The notes under the pieces were generated by a model, which was not told the origin of the DNA, ran no database searches, and was given only the letters and a program-made list of their open reading frames with translations. 64,000 bases of DNA, taken from Herbiconiux ginsengi (lineage in GTDB: Bacteria; Actinomycetota; Actinomycetes; Actinomycetales; Microbacteriaceae). Every line of letters starts with the position of its first letter. The stretch's first letter is position 1. Below are positions 52,009 to 61,019 of this stretch, piece by piece. The position numbers and the translations under genes were made by a program. Location: positions 282,960-346,959 of the forward strand of contig NZ_FNPZ01000001.1 in assembly GCF_900107435.1 (NCBI RefSeq), read 5' to 3'.

Positions 52009-53193
52009 CTATGCTCTGCCGTGGCGCCGGCGCCGGGACACCAGCGCGACCGCGCCCGCAGCCCCGAGGAGTACCGAGGTGGCCGCGACCGGGAGGATCG
52101 CGAACCCTGTCGCCGCCAGCTGACCGGCGCCTCCGGATGCGTCGCTGCCGGTTCCCGACCCTGCGGGCCCCGGGATACCGGCCGGGACGGTAGGGGTTGT
52201 GACCGTCCCGGAGCCCGGAGCCGCTGCCCACGTCACGGTCGCGTCATCGGATGTCGTCGTGGCGTCACCGGCGACGAGGATGAGTGACTGGCTGTGGTCA
52301 CCCGCCGTCGGCGTCTCGCCGGGCTCGGTGGGAGTTGAGATGACGCGGCCCGTCGCGCTGGAGCCTCTGGCCGAGACGGTCACAGTCGCGCTCCCAGCCA
52401 CCGTCAGATGACGGGCGTCTATGTAGATCTCCTGCCCGTCGACGACCGCATCGGTGTCGAGCGGGGTCCCTTCCGCATCGGTGAGGACGAAACCACCGTC
52501 GACACTGACACTCGCCGTCGGTTTGTTCGTGTTCACGAGGAACGGACCGATGAGGCTTTCCGCGCTCTGATGCGCGAGCGGCGCCGAGACCGTGGCCGTC
52601 GTCTCGAAGTCGGCAGACGTCATCCCGTCGCTCGCATTCGCACTGTCGACCAGATACCAGTACGCGTTCTCGGAGTCCTGTGTCTCCCAATTCCACGAGG
52701 CATCGAAATCGAGATCGGTGTAGCGCCAGATCGCGTACTGTGTCGCCTCGATGGCGTCGTTCTGCGAGATACCGGGAACACCGGCGGCGGCCCCAAAGTC
52801 CGTGAGGCTGAGCGCGGGATAGCTGTGCGCAAGAATCCAAAGCACTCGGCCCTGCACGGCCTGGTCGCCGGCGAAGTAATTCTCTCCGAGGAAGCTGTCG
52901 AGATCTCCCAGCTGTCCCTCTCGACGGACCTGCACGGGGATGTCGTGCTCAACGCAGTAGGCCCAGAACGCGGCCTCGCCCGGGTGGTCGGGGTCCGCGG
53001 GGGTCTCAGGATAGACGGGATGCAGGGACGTGCCGCTGTATCCTGTCCCGTCGCCCACATAGACTGTGTCTCCCACGGTCGGCGTCGCGGCGCTGGCTGC
53101 CATCGCCGGTGCGATCAGCGCCACGGCGGCGAGAAGACCCGCGCCGAGTCGTCCGCCGGATCGCGAGAACTTCCGCAGTCCCCCTACGCTCAT
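52009..53193 (-). CDS. Thioester-domain surface protein with LAxTG sorting signal
   Basis: 394 residues. Signal peptide at 1-37 (LLAAVALIAPAMAASAA). The thioester domain follows: YCVEH gives the cysteine (about 80) and ATQYAIWRYTD (TQxA, Gln about 150) its partner, the pair that forms an internal thioester for covalent attachment. An Ig-like region is at 210-330, then a Pro/Gly/Ser-rich spacer, the sorting motif LAATG (about 363), a hydrophobic segment and a RRRRHGRA tail. LAxTG is the class E sortase motif in actinobacteria. No sortase gene is in the window. Confidence 0.85.
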   Translation of the reverse strand: MSVGGLRKFSRSGGRLGAGLLAAVALIAPAMAASAATPTVGDTVYVGDGTGYSGTSLHPVYPETPADPDHPGEAAFWAYCVEHDIPVQVRREGQLGDLDSFLGENYFAGDQAVQGRVLWILAHSYPALSLTDFGAAAGVPGISQNDAIEATQYAIWRYTDLDFDASWNWETQDSENAYWYLVDSANASDGMTSADFETTATVSAPLAHQSAESLIGPFLVNTNKPTASVSVDGGFVLTDAEGTPLDTDAVVDGQEIYIDARHLTVAGSATVTVSARGSSATGRVISTPTEPGETPTAGDHSQSLILVAGDATTTSDDATVTWAAAPGSGTVTTPTVPAGIPGPAGSGTGSDASGGAGQLAATGFAILPVAATSVLLGAAGAVALVSRRRRHGRA

Positions 53194-53510
53194 GCCCAGC
53201 CCTGCCCTTCGTCATCGAATCGCAAACGTCTGTCACCGTGGCGTACTCGTCCGGAATCCTGCACTGCAGCCCACAGTGGAAACACAGTAGTGTCCCGGGA
53301 CGGGCCGGCAACGTCCTGCCCGAAGAAAGACACCAGATCAGGGGTCATGGCCGGAGGCACGTTTCGCAGGGAAGTGCTCAACGCACGGAGCCATCCGGTG
53401 GTGAGCCGGTCCTGGACAGTGTTGGGTCGAGCTCGATCAGGCCACGCGCAGATCGGATGTGGTCAAAACGTGGCCGGGCGATCAATCAGGGAATGACGAA
53501 ACCCCTGTGA
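53194..53510. other. Gap between the surface-protein gene and IS remnant
   Basis: 317 nt without a gene I can support. It should hold the promoter of the surface protein; on the minus strand a GAAGGGCAGG ribosome site lies just before its ATG and TTTGCGA further up. The side near 53480 leads into the IS iterons. Confidence 0.4.
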
Positions 53511-53586
53511 TGTCTCAGGACATAGGTGACAGTTCTGCCTCAGGACATCGGTAACACTTCATGTCTCAGCACATCGGTGACACTCA
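53511..53586. repeat. Three tandem iterons at the IS481-type right end
   Basis: Three copies of a 25-26 bp unit related to TGTCTCAGGACATCGGTGAC start at 53511, 53536 and 53562. Tandem copies of this sequence are typical at IS481-family ends, where they bind the transposase. The third copy overlaps the transposase stop codon. Confidence 0.75.
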
Positions 53587-54345
53587 CCCGGTCGTGCGTG
53601 GTCCGCGAGGTCCTCTGGGTCGCCCACTGCCGACGTATCTGGTGCCGGGCACCGGCCACGCGTGCTCGATGAGTTGGGTGCCCTGATCGTCGAAGACGAG
53701 CAACGCGGCCTCCGTTTCGACGAGGAAGACGAGAGCGCCCGACAAGGCGCGATCGACGTGGAAGAGGGTCCCTCGCCGGAATACCGTCCCCGTGTCCCGC
53801 GGAGTCGCCAACCACGCCTTCTGCGGAGTCGCCCTCCCCGGCAACCCTTGATGCGGGCGCTCGTTGTCATAGACCTCATCGAACCGGTCGACCTGCTCCT
53901 GCAACTCCTCAAGGCTCTCAGCCAACGGCTGCCGGTCGAGGAACCGGAGCAGGGGCTGATGGAACCGCTCGTTCTTGCCCTGCGTCGTCGGCTTACCCGG
54001 TTTCCCGGTGATCGGCTCGACCCCGAGCGAGGTGACATACGCCACGAGCTGGCCCAGCACCCCGCGCCGGGACGGGTTCAACGCCGCACCGTTATCGCTC
54101 AGCAGCCGCTGCGGCACACCGTGAGCCGCGATGCCCTGAGACACCACCGCGATCGCCCCAGCGGACGTCTCACCCCACGCGACATGGGTGGCAATCGCGA
54201 GGCGGGAGTGGTCGTCGATGAGCTGGAAAATCACACACTTCCGCCCACCGCTCAGCACATATTCGGTTCCATCCAACTGCCATCACGCGTTCGGCGCCGG
54301 ATACACGAACCGCCGATACGACGCCCTCAGTTCCGCGTGCCGGTT
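53584..54345 (-). pseudogene. IS481-family transposase, degraded
   Basis: The main frame (ATG 54276 to stop 53584) has the DDE catalytic core: LDGTEYV (first Asp), LLSDNGAALNPSRRG (second Asp), and the last Glu in TTQGKNERFHQPLLRFL, then VDRFDEVYDNERPHQGL. The reading upstream is broken by an in-frame TGA at 54283-54285 exactly where family members read a Cys or Trp (PNA*WQLDG); SYRRFVYPAPN lies before it. The DNA-binding N-terminal half is missing. The element is thus a right-end relic, truncated at its left end. Confidence 0.85.
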
Positions 54346-54611
54346 CGTTTGTGACTTGATCCCTCCGATCCTGGGCAGTGAGGGCATGTCGATCTTGGCG
54401 AGCTCGACCAGCGGGACCGAGCCGTTGCCGTCGACTGGGATCGGGGTGTTTCGTTTCAAGAACTCGGTGTCGTCGGCACTCTCGGTGAATTCGACAGCGG
54501 TCGCAGAAGGTCCGGGAGGAGACCCTGCGCCCACGACTCCGCGCAGCCGATCAGAAGACTCAGCACCAGCACCACGACCGCTCGCCGGAGCAGTCCGACG
54601 TTGCTCGACAT
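54346..54611 (-). pseudogene. Lipoprotein N-terminus remnant, cut by the IS
   Basis: From ATG 54611 the minus strand reads MSSNVGLLRRAVVVLVLSLL followed by IGC, a signal peptide with lipobox LIGC, continuing ESWAQGLLPDLL. An alternative frame (around 54520-54346) then continues with EFTESADDTEFLKRNTPIPV and KIDMPSLPRIGG before entering IS sequence. This looks like a lipoprotein gene that suffered a frameshift and lost its end to the IS. The evidence is moderate and the second half is uncertain. Confidence 0.35.
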
Positions 54612-54813
54612 CTCACCGACTGGATCACTCGTAGCGAGCCGATCGCCAAGCGCGTCTTGTTCCGGAGTGACATCGCCAGGGTTTGCCTCAAGCATCGCTG
54701 CGTCTTATGTTCATTCCTTACCGACCGCGACCTGATCGAGCGTTAGGTACACCGGGGACGCGATAACGAAGCTACGCACGATTTAGAGTTGTGACGGTCC
54801 ATGATGAGGAGGG

Positions 54814-55265
54814 GTGCGCGTGAGACCTGTTCGAGTAGTTGGTTCCGCCATGATCGTTGTGATGGCGACCGCGCTGGCTGGCTGTTCGTCCGAGCTGGAC
54901 CCCTCGCTGTGGCAGCAGGTCATGGTGAACAAGGATGCAGTGTGGAACACCCTTCGCTCATCATCCGACAAACCGGTCTCGACGATCTCCGATGCGATCG
55001 CAGGAGCAGAAGACGAGTTTCCCGGCGAGGTATGGGATGAAATCTCCGATCCTGATGCGTTCGCAGCTCCGGCCCCATACGAGGTCCACGAACCGAGAGT
55101 GGACCCTACTTCGGCCCCACCTCCGTGTACACCTGCTACACCATGGAAGGCTCAACGACCTTCGACAGCTGGAACCTCCATCCCCTTGACCCCTGTCCCG
55201 AGCGCCTCGTAGAGGCCCTCGACGGAGCAACCTTCCTGAGCGCCGACGACCATTTCTCGGGATAG
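54814..55265 (+). pseudogene. Small secreted lipoprotein, frameshifted
   Basis: From GTG 54814 the frame encodes VVMATALAGCSSELDPSLW (signal peptide, lipobox LAGC) and continues to about 55095 with AGAEDEFPGEVWDEISDPDA. The natural continuation is in another frame: from 55101 it reads GPYFGPTSVYTCYTMEGSTT, FDSWNLHPLDPCPERLVEAL and ends ADDHFSG at the TAG 55263-55265. The shift is from frame 1 to frame 3, as a one-base loss near GTGGACCC would cause. The rejoined protein is about 149 residues. The first-frame stop at 55212 follows non-coding-looking residues. Confidence 0.6.
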
Positions 55266-55365
55266 CCCGGCACCCTTTGGCAGCATCTGACTTCCTGCGC
55301 GGTCGTCGGGAGTCGCCCCAAACGTTCGGCGTACTGCGGATGATCGGGTCCTTCGCCGCATATCC

Positions 55366-55644
55366 CTAGTCGGTCCGCAGTGCTGCGGCGAGATCGTCCT
55401 CCGATGGGAGAGCGGCTTGGATCATCGGAGGAAGCATGTCATAACTGGCGACCCCGATCGGCGTCTGCTGAGATCCCAGCGAATAGCGCACGACGGCATC
55501 GTTCTTGTTCGTGACCAACAGAAGTCCAACAGTCTCGGCATGCTGGGGCCGACGCAGCTTGTCGTCGACGAGAGCTACATAGAAGCCCAGCTGGCCGAGA
55601 TACTCGGGTTTGAACTGACAGTGCCGGAAGATGCCCAGCCCCAT
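55366..55644 (-). pseudogene. DUF1016 (YhcG-type PDDEXK nuclease) C-terminal fragment
   Basis: Residues QFKPEYLGQLGFYVALVDDK, HAETVGLLLVTNKNDAVVRY and QTPIGVASYDMLP match the end of DUF1016 nuclease-like proteins, including the last conserved strand of the PDDEXK core. Stop TAG 55366. The first 250 or so residues are missing; at about 55610-55645 the sequence changes to that of the S1 protease gene on the same strand. The ATG at 55644 is probably chance. Confidence 0.7.
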
Positions 55645-56486
55645 CGAACATCACCGTATGCGGGATTTACCGTCCCACCGTTGGAGAAGAGCCCGTCAAG
55701 GTAGTTGAAGTTGCCGTTCAGGTTCGGGCAGTGGCTGGCTGTGGCGATGCCATACGTGCTCAGTTGATTCCAGATCACGAACCCGGCCGTGCACCCAGCC
55801 ACATTTATGGGGTCCCCGCCAAAGAACTGCGGCCCCTCGCCCTCCGGCACCGCGCCCTCGTATGTAATCTGAACCTTCTCGCTCGTCTCAGCCTGAGCGG
55901 TACGCAATGCCGTGGACTGATCGAGTTGCTCACCGAAGTAGCTGATCGCATACGTGGATGCGAGCGGGTCGTAATTGCCTGTCACCAGAGTGACCTCGCC
56001 GTCCGCCCGAAGCCCCTGAACGATCTGATCAATGACAGCAGTGGATTCGTCGAGGGTCGGGCCGTCCGTTTCGACAACGTCGATGTCGAACGGTGCCGAC
56101 TTGATGATCTCCCATGCCCCTGCGGGCACCTCACCAGCGAGCACGAGCTGCGCCTGCGGCGTCTGATCATGCCGCCACGCAGACTGAATGTAGATGCCCT
56201 TGTACGCGCTCTCCAGCTGCGCCGCGATCTGGCCAAATTGGAGGGCGCGAACGTCATCCGCTCGCACCTGTTCCGCGGTGGTTCCCGAGGCCTCGGCCCG
56301 TTCTGCTTGGAACTTCAATTCCTCATCCGAGAACACGATCTCAGATGGGTCTGTCACCGGCGTCGGAAGGGCGGCTATGGCGGGAGCTGCACCGGACCCC
56401 ACGCTGCTAACGGCGGCACTCGGGGAGCCGGATGCAGCCGGCGCACTGAAGGCGAAGACCACCGCCGCCAGAGTCAAGGGAGCCAC
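55612..56486 (-). pseudogene. S1-family (alpha-lytic/streptogrisin-like) protease, 3' truncated
   Basis: The ORF runs 56486-55575. A hydrophobic signal-like start (LAAVVFAFSAPAASG) precedes a propeptide of about 190 residues (EEVKFQAERAEA-type helix, SAWRHDQTPQAQLV, GNYDPLASTYAISY). The protease domain begins GGDPINVAGCTAGFVIW with ATASHCP giving the catalytic His. The catalytic Asp and the Ser (GDSGGP) are not present: after GDVRW the frame runs into the DUF1016 fragment. So it is inactive as read. The start is uncertain; the frame is open without a good start further upstream. Confidence 0.72.
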
Positions 56487-56610
56487 GACGGCCGCCCTAC
56501 TTTTCGATTGATCACATTTCCCCCATCGGCTCGGGCGTGATACACGGAAGCGCTATGCCCTCGGGCCTTCGCACTCCGTTGAGGCAAATCTACGTGGGTA
56601 GCCGAGCATC

Positions 56611-56714
56611 CACGAACGAACGTTCGCGAAACGGTCGACGGCTTCGAATGCAAAATCGGCGTGTCGTGTCTCATTACCCGTGTTCGCAATCTATGTAAAG
56701 CGAACTGCGTTCGC
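56611..56714. promoter_or_regulatory. GAAC/GTTC-rich dyads upstream of the recombinase (possible res site)
   Basis: CGAACGTTCG at 56617-56626 and GCGAAC-TGC-GTTCGC at 56700-56714 are perfect dyads; TGTTCGCAA at 56681-56689 is a further half-site. Serine resolvases bind several such subsites just before their own gene and use them for recombination and autoregulation. The start is at 56728. Confidence 0.45.
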
Positions 56715-56727
56715 GTTACAGTGACGC

Positions 56728-57294
56728 ATGGCAACGATCGGTTATGCGCGTGTCTCGACCCGGGATCAGAATCCCGAAGGCCAGACCGACGTGCTCGAGG
56801 CCGCCGGCTGCGAGAAGATCTTCGTCGAGCACGCATCGGGCACGCTCGCGAAGCGACCGGCGCTGACGGATGCGCTGTCGTATCTGCGCGACGGAGACAC
56901 CCTCGTCGTGACAAAGCTGGACCGGCTCGGCCGGTCGGTGCGGAACCTGAAGCATGTGGCCGACGAGCTGCAGCAGCGCGGGATCGCGTTGAAGGCGTTG
57001 TCGCAGGGCATCGATACAACCACTCCTGGGGGTCGGTCGTTCTTTCACATGCTGGCGGCGATCGCGGAGTTCGAGCATGACCTCATCGTTGAACGCACCC
57101 ATGACGGACTCGCGGCGGCACGTGCTCGAGGCCGAAAGGGTGGGCCGAAGTTCAAGATGACTGCGAACAAGATCCGACAGGCCCGGTCGATGTATGACAG
57201 TGGCAACCACACCGTGCAGGAAATCGCCGACACCTTCGGGGTCTCCCGCCCGACTATCTATCGCCACCTCCAGTCCGAGCTCGGTCAGGCCTAG
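56728..57294 (+). CDS. Serine recombinase (resolvase/invertase type)
   Basis: 188 residues. The catalytic domain starts IGYARVSTRDQNPEGQ (nucleophile Ser about 10), continues with LVVTKLDRLGRSVRNL and FHMLAAIAEFEHDLIVERT, and the C-terminal HTH is MYDSGNHTVQEIADTFGVSRPTIYRHL. All key residues are present, so it looks functional. It is 13 nt upstream of a transposase gene, which fits a cointegrate resolvase of a replicative transposon. ATG 56728. Confidence 0.93.
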   Translation: MATIGYARVSTRDQNPEGQTDVLEAAGCEKIFVEHASGTLAKRPALTDALSYLRDGDTLVVTKLDRLGRSVRNLKHVADELQQRGIALKALSQGIDTTTPGGRSFFHMLAAIAEFEHDLIVERTHDGLAAARARGRKGGPKFKMTANKIRQARSMYDSGNHTVQEIADTFGVSRPTIYRHLQSELGQA

Positions 57295-57307
57295 CCGGGG
57301 ATGAGTC

Positions 57308-57945
57308 GTGGCGCAGCGCAGTGTCGAAACGAAACTGGCACTACTGCGGGAACACGAAGACGGCGTCCCCTGGGTCAGGATCGCGGAGGACTCAGGCGTG
57401 CCAGCTCGCACGCTCCGACGGTGGGCAGCCGCGTACCGAGCTGATCCGGCTTCGCTGCGGCGGCCGGCCCGCAGCGACAGGGGGCAGCGGCGGACGGCCG
57501 CCGAGTTGATCGAAGCAGTCGAGGCTCTCGCGCTCCGTCATCCGACGCCGACGACGGCGTACATTCACCGCCGGGTCAGTGACATCGCCCGTGACCGCGG
57601 GCTTCCGGCGCCCAGCTACTCCAGCGTCCGGGCGATCGTGCAAGCGGTCGACCCGGGACTGCGGACGCTCGCCACGAAGGGTGATGCTGCCTACCGTGAT
57701 CGGTTCGAGCTCGTGTTCCGCCGTAACGCTGAGCGACCCAACGAGCAGTGGCAAGCAGACCACACCCTCCTCGACGTAGTTGTGCTCGGGAAGGACGGTG
57801 CCGCGGCGAGGCCGTGGCTCACGATCGTCCTCGATGACTACTCCCGCGCCGTCACGGGCTTCACACTCTCTTCCTTGGAGCACCGAACGCAGAGCAGACC
57901 GCACTCGCACTGCACCAAGCCATCAATCGAAAGTCGAACCCGGCC
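57308..57945 (+). pseudogene. Transposase (TniA/Mu-type, DDE), truncated and frameshifted
   Basis: From GTG 57308, an HTH (WVRIAEDSGVPARTLRRWAAAYR) and a linker with HPTPTTAYIHRRVSDIA precede the integrase core with NEQWQADHTLLDVVVL (first Asp) and WLTIVLDDYSRAVTGF (second Asp region). After GFTLS the main frame gives nonsense ending at 57997; the frame-1 reading LFLGAPNAEQTALALHQAIN continues the protein to about 57945, then unrelated sequence takes over. The rest of the DDE domain and the Mu C-terminal domain are missing. Confidence 0.8.
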
Positions 57946-57997
57946 GGTAGGTCTCAATACCCGAGAAGCTTCACGGTTCTCTTGTACGCGGCGTTAG

Positions 57998-58164
57998 GCG
58001 CTCGTGACCGTCTGCTTGAAGCGTCGTCACAGTGGCATCACGAATTTGGGCTAGCAGTCCCACGGTCTCCGAGCGGAGCTTCGAAAGCCGCGTGAGTCGA
58101 TTGACCTCATTCTCTTGGGTAGTTGTAGTCAAGGTGTAGTCAAGGCCGGGTCTCGCACAATAAG
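57998..58164. other. Gap between transposase relic and tRNA terminator
   Basis: No gene that I can support. An open reading in frame 1 (LYAALGARDRLLEASSQWHH to the stop at about 58095) continues from the transposase junction and may belong to the disrupted flanking sequence. Confidence 0.35.
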
Positions 58165-58208
58165 AAAAGCCCCACATTCCCTTATTTCCAGGGGACTGCG
58201 GGGCTTTT
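58165..58208. terminator. Bidirectional intrinsic terminator after tRNA-Ser
   Basis: AAAAGCCCC (58165-58173) and GGGGCTTTT (58200-58208) form a perfect 9-bp stem that has an A-run on one side and a T-run on the other, so it can work in both directions. For the minus-strand tRNA the run of U follows the stem just after the gene. Confidence 0.85.
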
Positions 58209-58212
58209 ACCA

Positions 58213-58302
58213 TGGCGGTACCGGTGGGATTTGAACCCACGGTGGAGTCTCCCCCACACAACTTTTCGAGAGTTGCACCTTCGGCCGCTCGGACACGGTA
58301 CC
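58213..58302 (-). tRNA. tRNA-Ser (CGA)
   Basis: 90 nt on the minus strand including an encoded CCA. The acceptor stem is GGTACCG/CGGTACC, discriminator G. The anticodon arm is CAACT-CTCGAAA-AGTTG, giving anticodon CGA (reads UCG). The long variable arm GTGGGGGAGACTCCAC shows it is a class II tRNA, and the T-arm GTGGGTTCAAATCCCAC is standard. tRNA-Ser 3' ends are common integration sites for mobile elements. Confidence 0.97.
58222..58239. repeat. tRNA-Ser 3'-end, candidate att site (right)
   Basis: The T-arm end CGGTGGGATTTGAACCCA in the tRNA gene resembles 51893-51910. If a mobile element integrated here, these would be its ends, with 6.3 kb between them. Confidence 0.35.
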
Positions 58303-58377
58303 GCAGATGAGTGTACGCGAGCGGGGCCAGTCTCGCCAATCGGCAGCGGGCCGTGCGTCGGGCGATAGTCTGGCGGG

Positions 58378-59160
58378 ATGGAGATCTCGATTTCCGTGGT
58401 CATCCCTGCCCGTGACGACGCCGAGTTCCTCCGGCGCGCACTCGAGGCCCTCTCCGCGCAGACCCGCCCCGCCGACGAGATCATCGTGGTCGACAACGGC
58501 AGCACCGACGATACCGCCGACGTCGCCCGCGCATACGGCGCGCGCCTCATCGACGAGCCCATCCAGGGCATCCTGCGAGCCACGGCGGCCGGCTTCGACG
58601 CCGCCACCGGAACCCTGCTCGCCCGCATCGACGCCGACTCCGTGCCGCTGCCCGACTGGCTCGAACGCGTCGAGGGCGTCTTTCAGCGAGCGGATGCCCC
58701 CACCGCCTACACGGGGCCGGGCCGCTTCTACGACATCAACGCCGCGGGCGCGTGGGCCGGAAAGACGTTCTACCTCGGCGGCTACGTCACCTGGATGACC
58801 CTCTTCCTCGGTCACGCACCCCTGTTCGGCAGCAACATGGCGATGCGCCGGGATGCCTGGATGCGCATCCGCGACACCGTGCACCGCACCGACCGCCAGG
58901 TGCACGACGATCTCGACATCACCTACCACCTGCTGCCCGACATGACCGTGGAATACGACGCCACTCTCGTGATGCCGATCTCGGGCCGGCCGTTCCACAG
59001 CTACAAAGGGTTCATGCGACGGCTCGGCTGGGCCTTCCGCACCATCGGCGTGAACCTGCCCGGGCAGTGGCCGTGGCAGCGCTGGTCACGCCGGCGCGCG
59101 GCCCGCCGTGAGGCTGCACGGCGAGTTTCGGTAGATCTGAGCGAGAGCGACCCCGTATAG
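58378..59160 (+). CDS. Family 2 glycosyltransferase
   Basis: 260 residues. Standard GT-A layout: ISVVIPARDDAEFLRRALEALSAQ, EIIVVDNGSTDDTADVA, the DXD-like ARIDADSVPLPDWLE (about 82-95) and a later QVHDDLDITYHLL with conserved acidic residues. The last 60 residues include FHSYKGFMRRLGWAFRT and a basic RRRAARREAARR tail for membrane contact. Standing alone downstream of tRNA-Ser. Acceptor and sugar unknown. Confidence 0.9.
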   Translation: MEISISVVIPARDDAEFLRRALEALSAQTRPADEIIVVDNGSTDDTADVARAYGARLIDEPIQGILRATAAGFDAATGTLLARIDADSVPLPDWLERVEGVFQRADAPTAYTGPGRFYDINAAGAWAGKTFYLGGYVTWMTLFLGHAPLFGSNMAMRRDAWMRIRDTVHRTDRQVHDDLDITYHLLPDMTVEYDATLVMPISGRPFHSYKGFMRRLGWAFRTIGVNLPGQWPWQRWSRRRAARREAARRVSVDLSESDPV

Positions 59161-59186
59161 GGCATCGGTCGCCCTGAAATGCACCG

Positions 59187-60095
59187 TTACCCGGCGTTCG
59201 CCTTCGCGTAAAGCGCCAGCAGGTCGCCACTCAACTCATAGGGAGCGTCTTCGCAGGGGCTGTGTCCGGTGCGGTACACGCTGATGGAGGCGCCGATCGC
59301 CTCGGCGAAGCGCGCGTGCCGGGCCAGCGGCCACAGGTCATGCTCCCCCACGGCGACAGCCTTCGGGATGTCGACGGCCGCGATCGCCGCCTCGAGATCG
59401 GGGGCCCGCATCATGATGTCCATGATGTCGCGGTGCGAGTCGCGACGGGTGAGGTGGAAGCGGTCGCGCACGAACTTCAAGCGGCCCGGCCGCACCCGCA
59501 GCACATTCGCCTGCACGCCCCAGCGCATCAGGTTCGCCGCCGCGGCCGGAGTCGCGAGATCGGAGAATCGGCCGATCCGGCTCACCCCGGCGAAGCTCTG
59601 GCCCGGGTCGGGCGGGGTGCCGAGCAGCGTGAGGCTGGCCACGAGGTCGGGCCGCGAGGTCACCACCACTTCGGCGACCACGCCGGCGAACGAGTAGCCG
59701 AGCAGGTGCACGGGCGCGGCGCCGGCCGCCAGAAAGGCGATCATGTCGTCGACGAAGAGCTCGAGCGTGTAGTGCTTGGCCGGCGGATCGAGGTTCCAGG
59801 GTCCGGCCGCGTGCGACTCGAACTGGCCGGCGAGGTCGTAGCTCTGCACGTAGTACCCGGCGGCCGCGAGCTCGGGCATGATGAAGTGGAAGTCCTCCTT
59901 CGACCCGGTCGCGCCGGCCACCAGCACGACCCGCGGATGCGCGGGGTCGCCCAGCGAGACCACCGCGAGATCGCCGCTCGGCGCGCGGAAGGTGGAGGTG
60001 ACCGCACCGGCGGGCGGGGTCACCCAATCGATGTCTGGGAGGTTCTCGTCGCGACTGACCGCCAGTCGCTTCGCCTCCAGGGCCGGGTCCAACAC
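59187..60095 (-). CDS. Alpha/beta hydrolase
   Basis: 302 residues. Oxyanion region [21 protein letters not shown], nucleophile elbow [14 protein letters not shown] (Ser about 139), catalytic Asp in [14 protein letters not shown] region and His in [19 protein letters not shown]. Has the loop arrangement of esterase or proline-iminopeptidase-like enzymes, but the substrate cannot be told. Divergent from the potassium channel at 60160. Confidence 0.88.
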   Translation of the reverse strand: MLDPALEAKRLAVSRDENLPDIDWVTPPAGAVTSTFRAPSGDLAVVSLGDPAHPRVVLVAGATGSKEDFHFIMPELAAAGYYVQSYDLAGQFESHAAGPWNLDPPAKHYTLELFVDDMIAFLAAGAAPVHLLGYSFAGVVAEVVVTSRPDLVASLTLLGTPPDPGQSFAGVSRIGRFSDLATPAAAANLMRWGVQANVLRVRPGRLKFVRDRFHLTRRDSHRDIMDIMMRAPDLEAAIAAVDIPKAVAVGEHDLWPLARHARFAEAIGASISVYRTGHSPCEDAPYELSGDLLALYAKANAG

Positions 60096-60159
60096 GCCCC
60101 CAACTTACTCTTTCCGGGCGACGAACCGTGTCATCCTGATGCCGACCGAGGAGACGGGC

Positions 60160-60852
60160 ATGACGAAAGACGAGGATCGGCGTCGCCGCTGGGAGACCAC
60201 CACGTCGGTTCCCCTCGTGGTGCTCTCGATGGTGTTCATCGTGCTCTACACGGTGCAGGTGCTGACTCCCGAGATGGCCCCTGGAGGAACGCTCACCCTC
60301 AGCATCGTCCTCTTCGTGATCTGGCTGAGCTTCGCCGTCGACTACGTCGTGCGATTGGTCCTGGCGACCGACAAGGGCGCGTTCTTCCGCTCCACGCCGC
60401 TCGACCTCCTGTCGGTGCTCGTGCCGGTGTTCCGCCCGTTCCTCCTGCTGACCCGACTGCGCGACATCCCCTATTTCCGCCGCCGCAGCGGCGGCTCGGT
60501 GCGCGCGACGGTCATCATCTACGCCGGTCTCTTCGTGATCCTCTTCATCTACTCGATCTCGCTCGCCGAGCTCTCCGCCGAACGCGACGCGCCCGGTGCC
60601 ACGATCACGAGTTTCGGCGACGCCATCTGGTGGGCCTGCGTCACGATGACCACGGTCGGCTACGGCGACTACTACCCGGTCACGGTCGTCGGCCGGGTGC
60701 TCGCGGTGATCCTGATGTTCGGCGGCGTCGCCATCCTGGGTGTGGCGACGGCGACGATCGTGTCGTTCCTCAACGAGAAGATCGGCCTTCGCCGGCCCGG
60801 CCGCGACGCTCATCCCGACCACGACGAACCCACGGATCGCACCGGGCACTGA
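60160..60852 (+). CDS. Potassium channel family protein
   Basis: 230 residues from ATG 60160 (GAGGAG at 60148-60153); ATG 60139 is the alternative. Four to five hydrophobic segments: [62 protein letters not shown], and the final span. The pore helix and filter are [18 protein letters not shown] (about 170-187), the TVGYGD potassium signature, followed by [15 protein letters not shown]. The N-terminal part resembles a voltage-sensor-like domain, the tail is short and hydrophilic. Confidence 0.9.
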   Translation: MTKDEDRRRRWETTTSVPLVVLSMVFIVLYTVQVLTPEMAPGGTLTLSIVLFVIWLSFAVDYVVRLVLATDKGAFFRSTPLDLLSVLVPVFRPFLLLTRLRDIPYFRRRSGGSVRATVIIYAGLFVILFIYSISLAELSAERDAPGATITSFGDAIWWACVTMTTVGYGDYYPVTVVGRVLAVILMFGGVAILGVATATIVSFLNEKIGLRRPGRDAHPDHDEPTDRTGH

Positions 60853-61019
60853 CCCCCGGATTGGGGGTGTTCCCTGAACCAGCCGCCCGCCAGACTCGAT
60901 TCCCGGTGCGACTCGCCAGCAAACGTCACCCATTCGTTCACTTTCGCGTGCTTGAGTCGAACCAGCACCACGGACGGACGGCTCCCCTGTCGCCCGCACC
61001 TCACCCGAATGGAAGTCTT

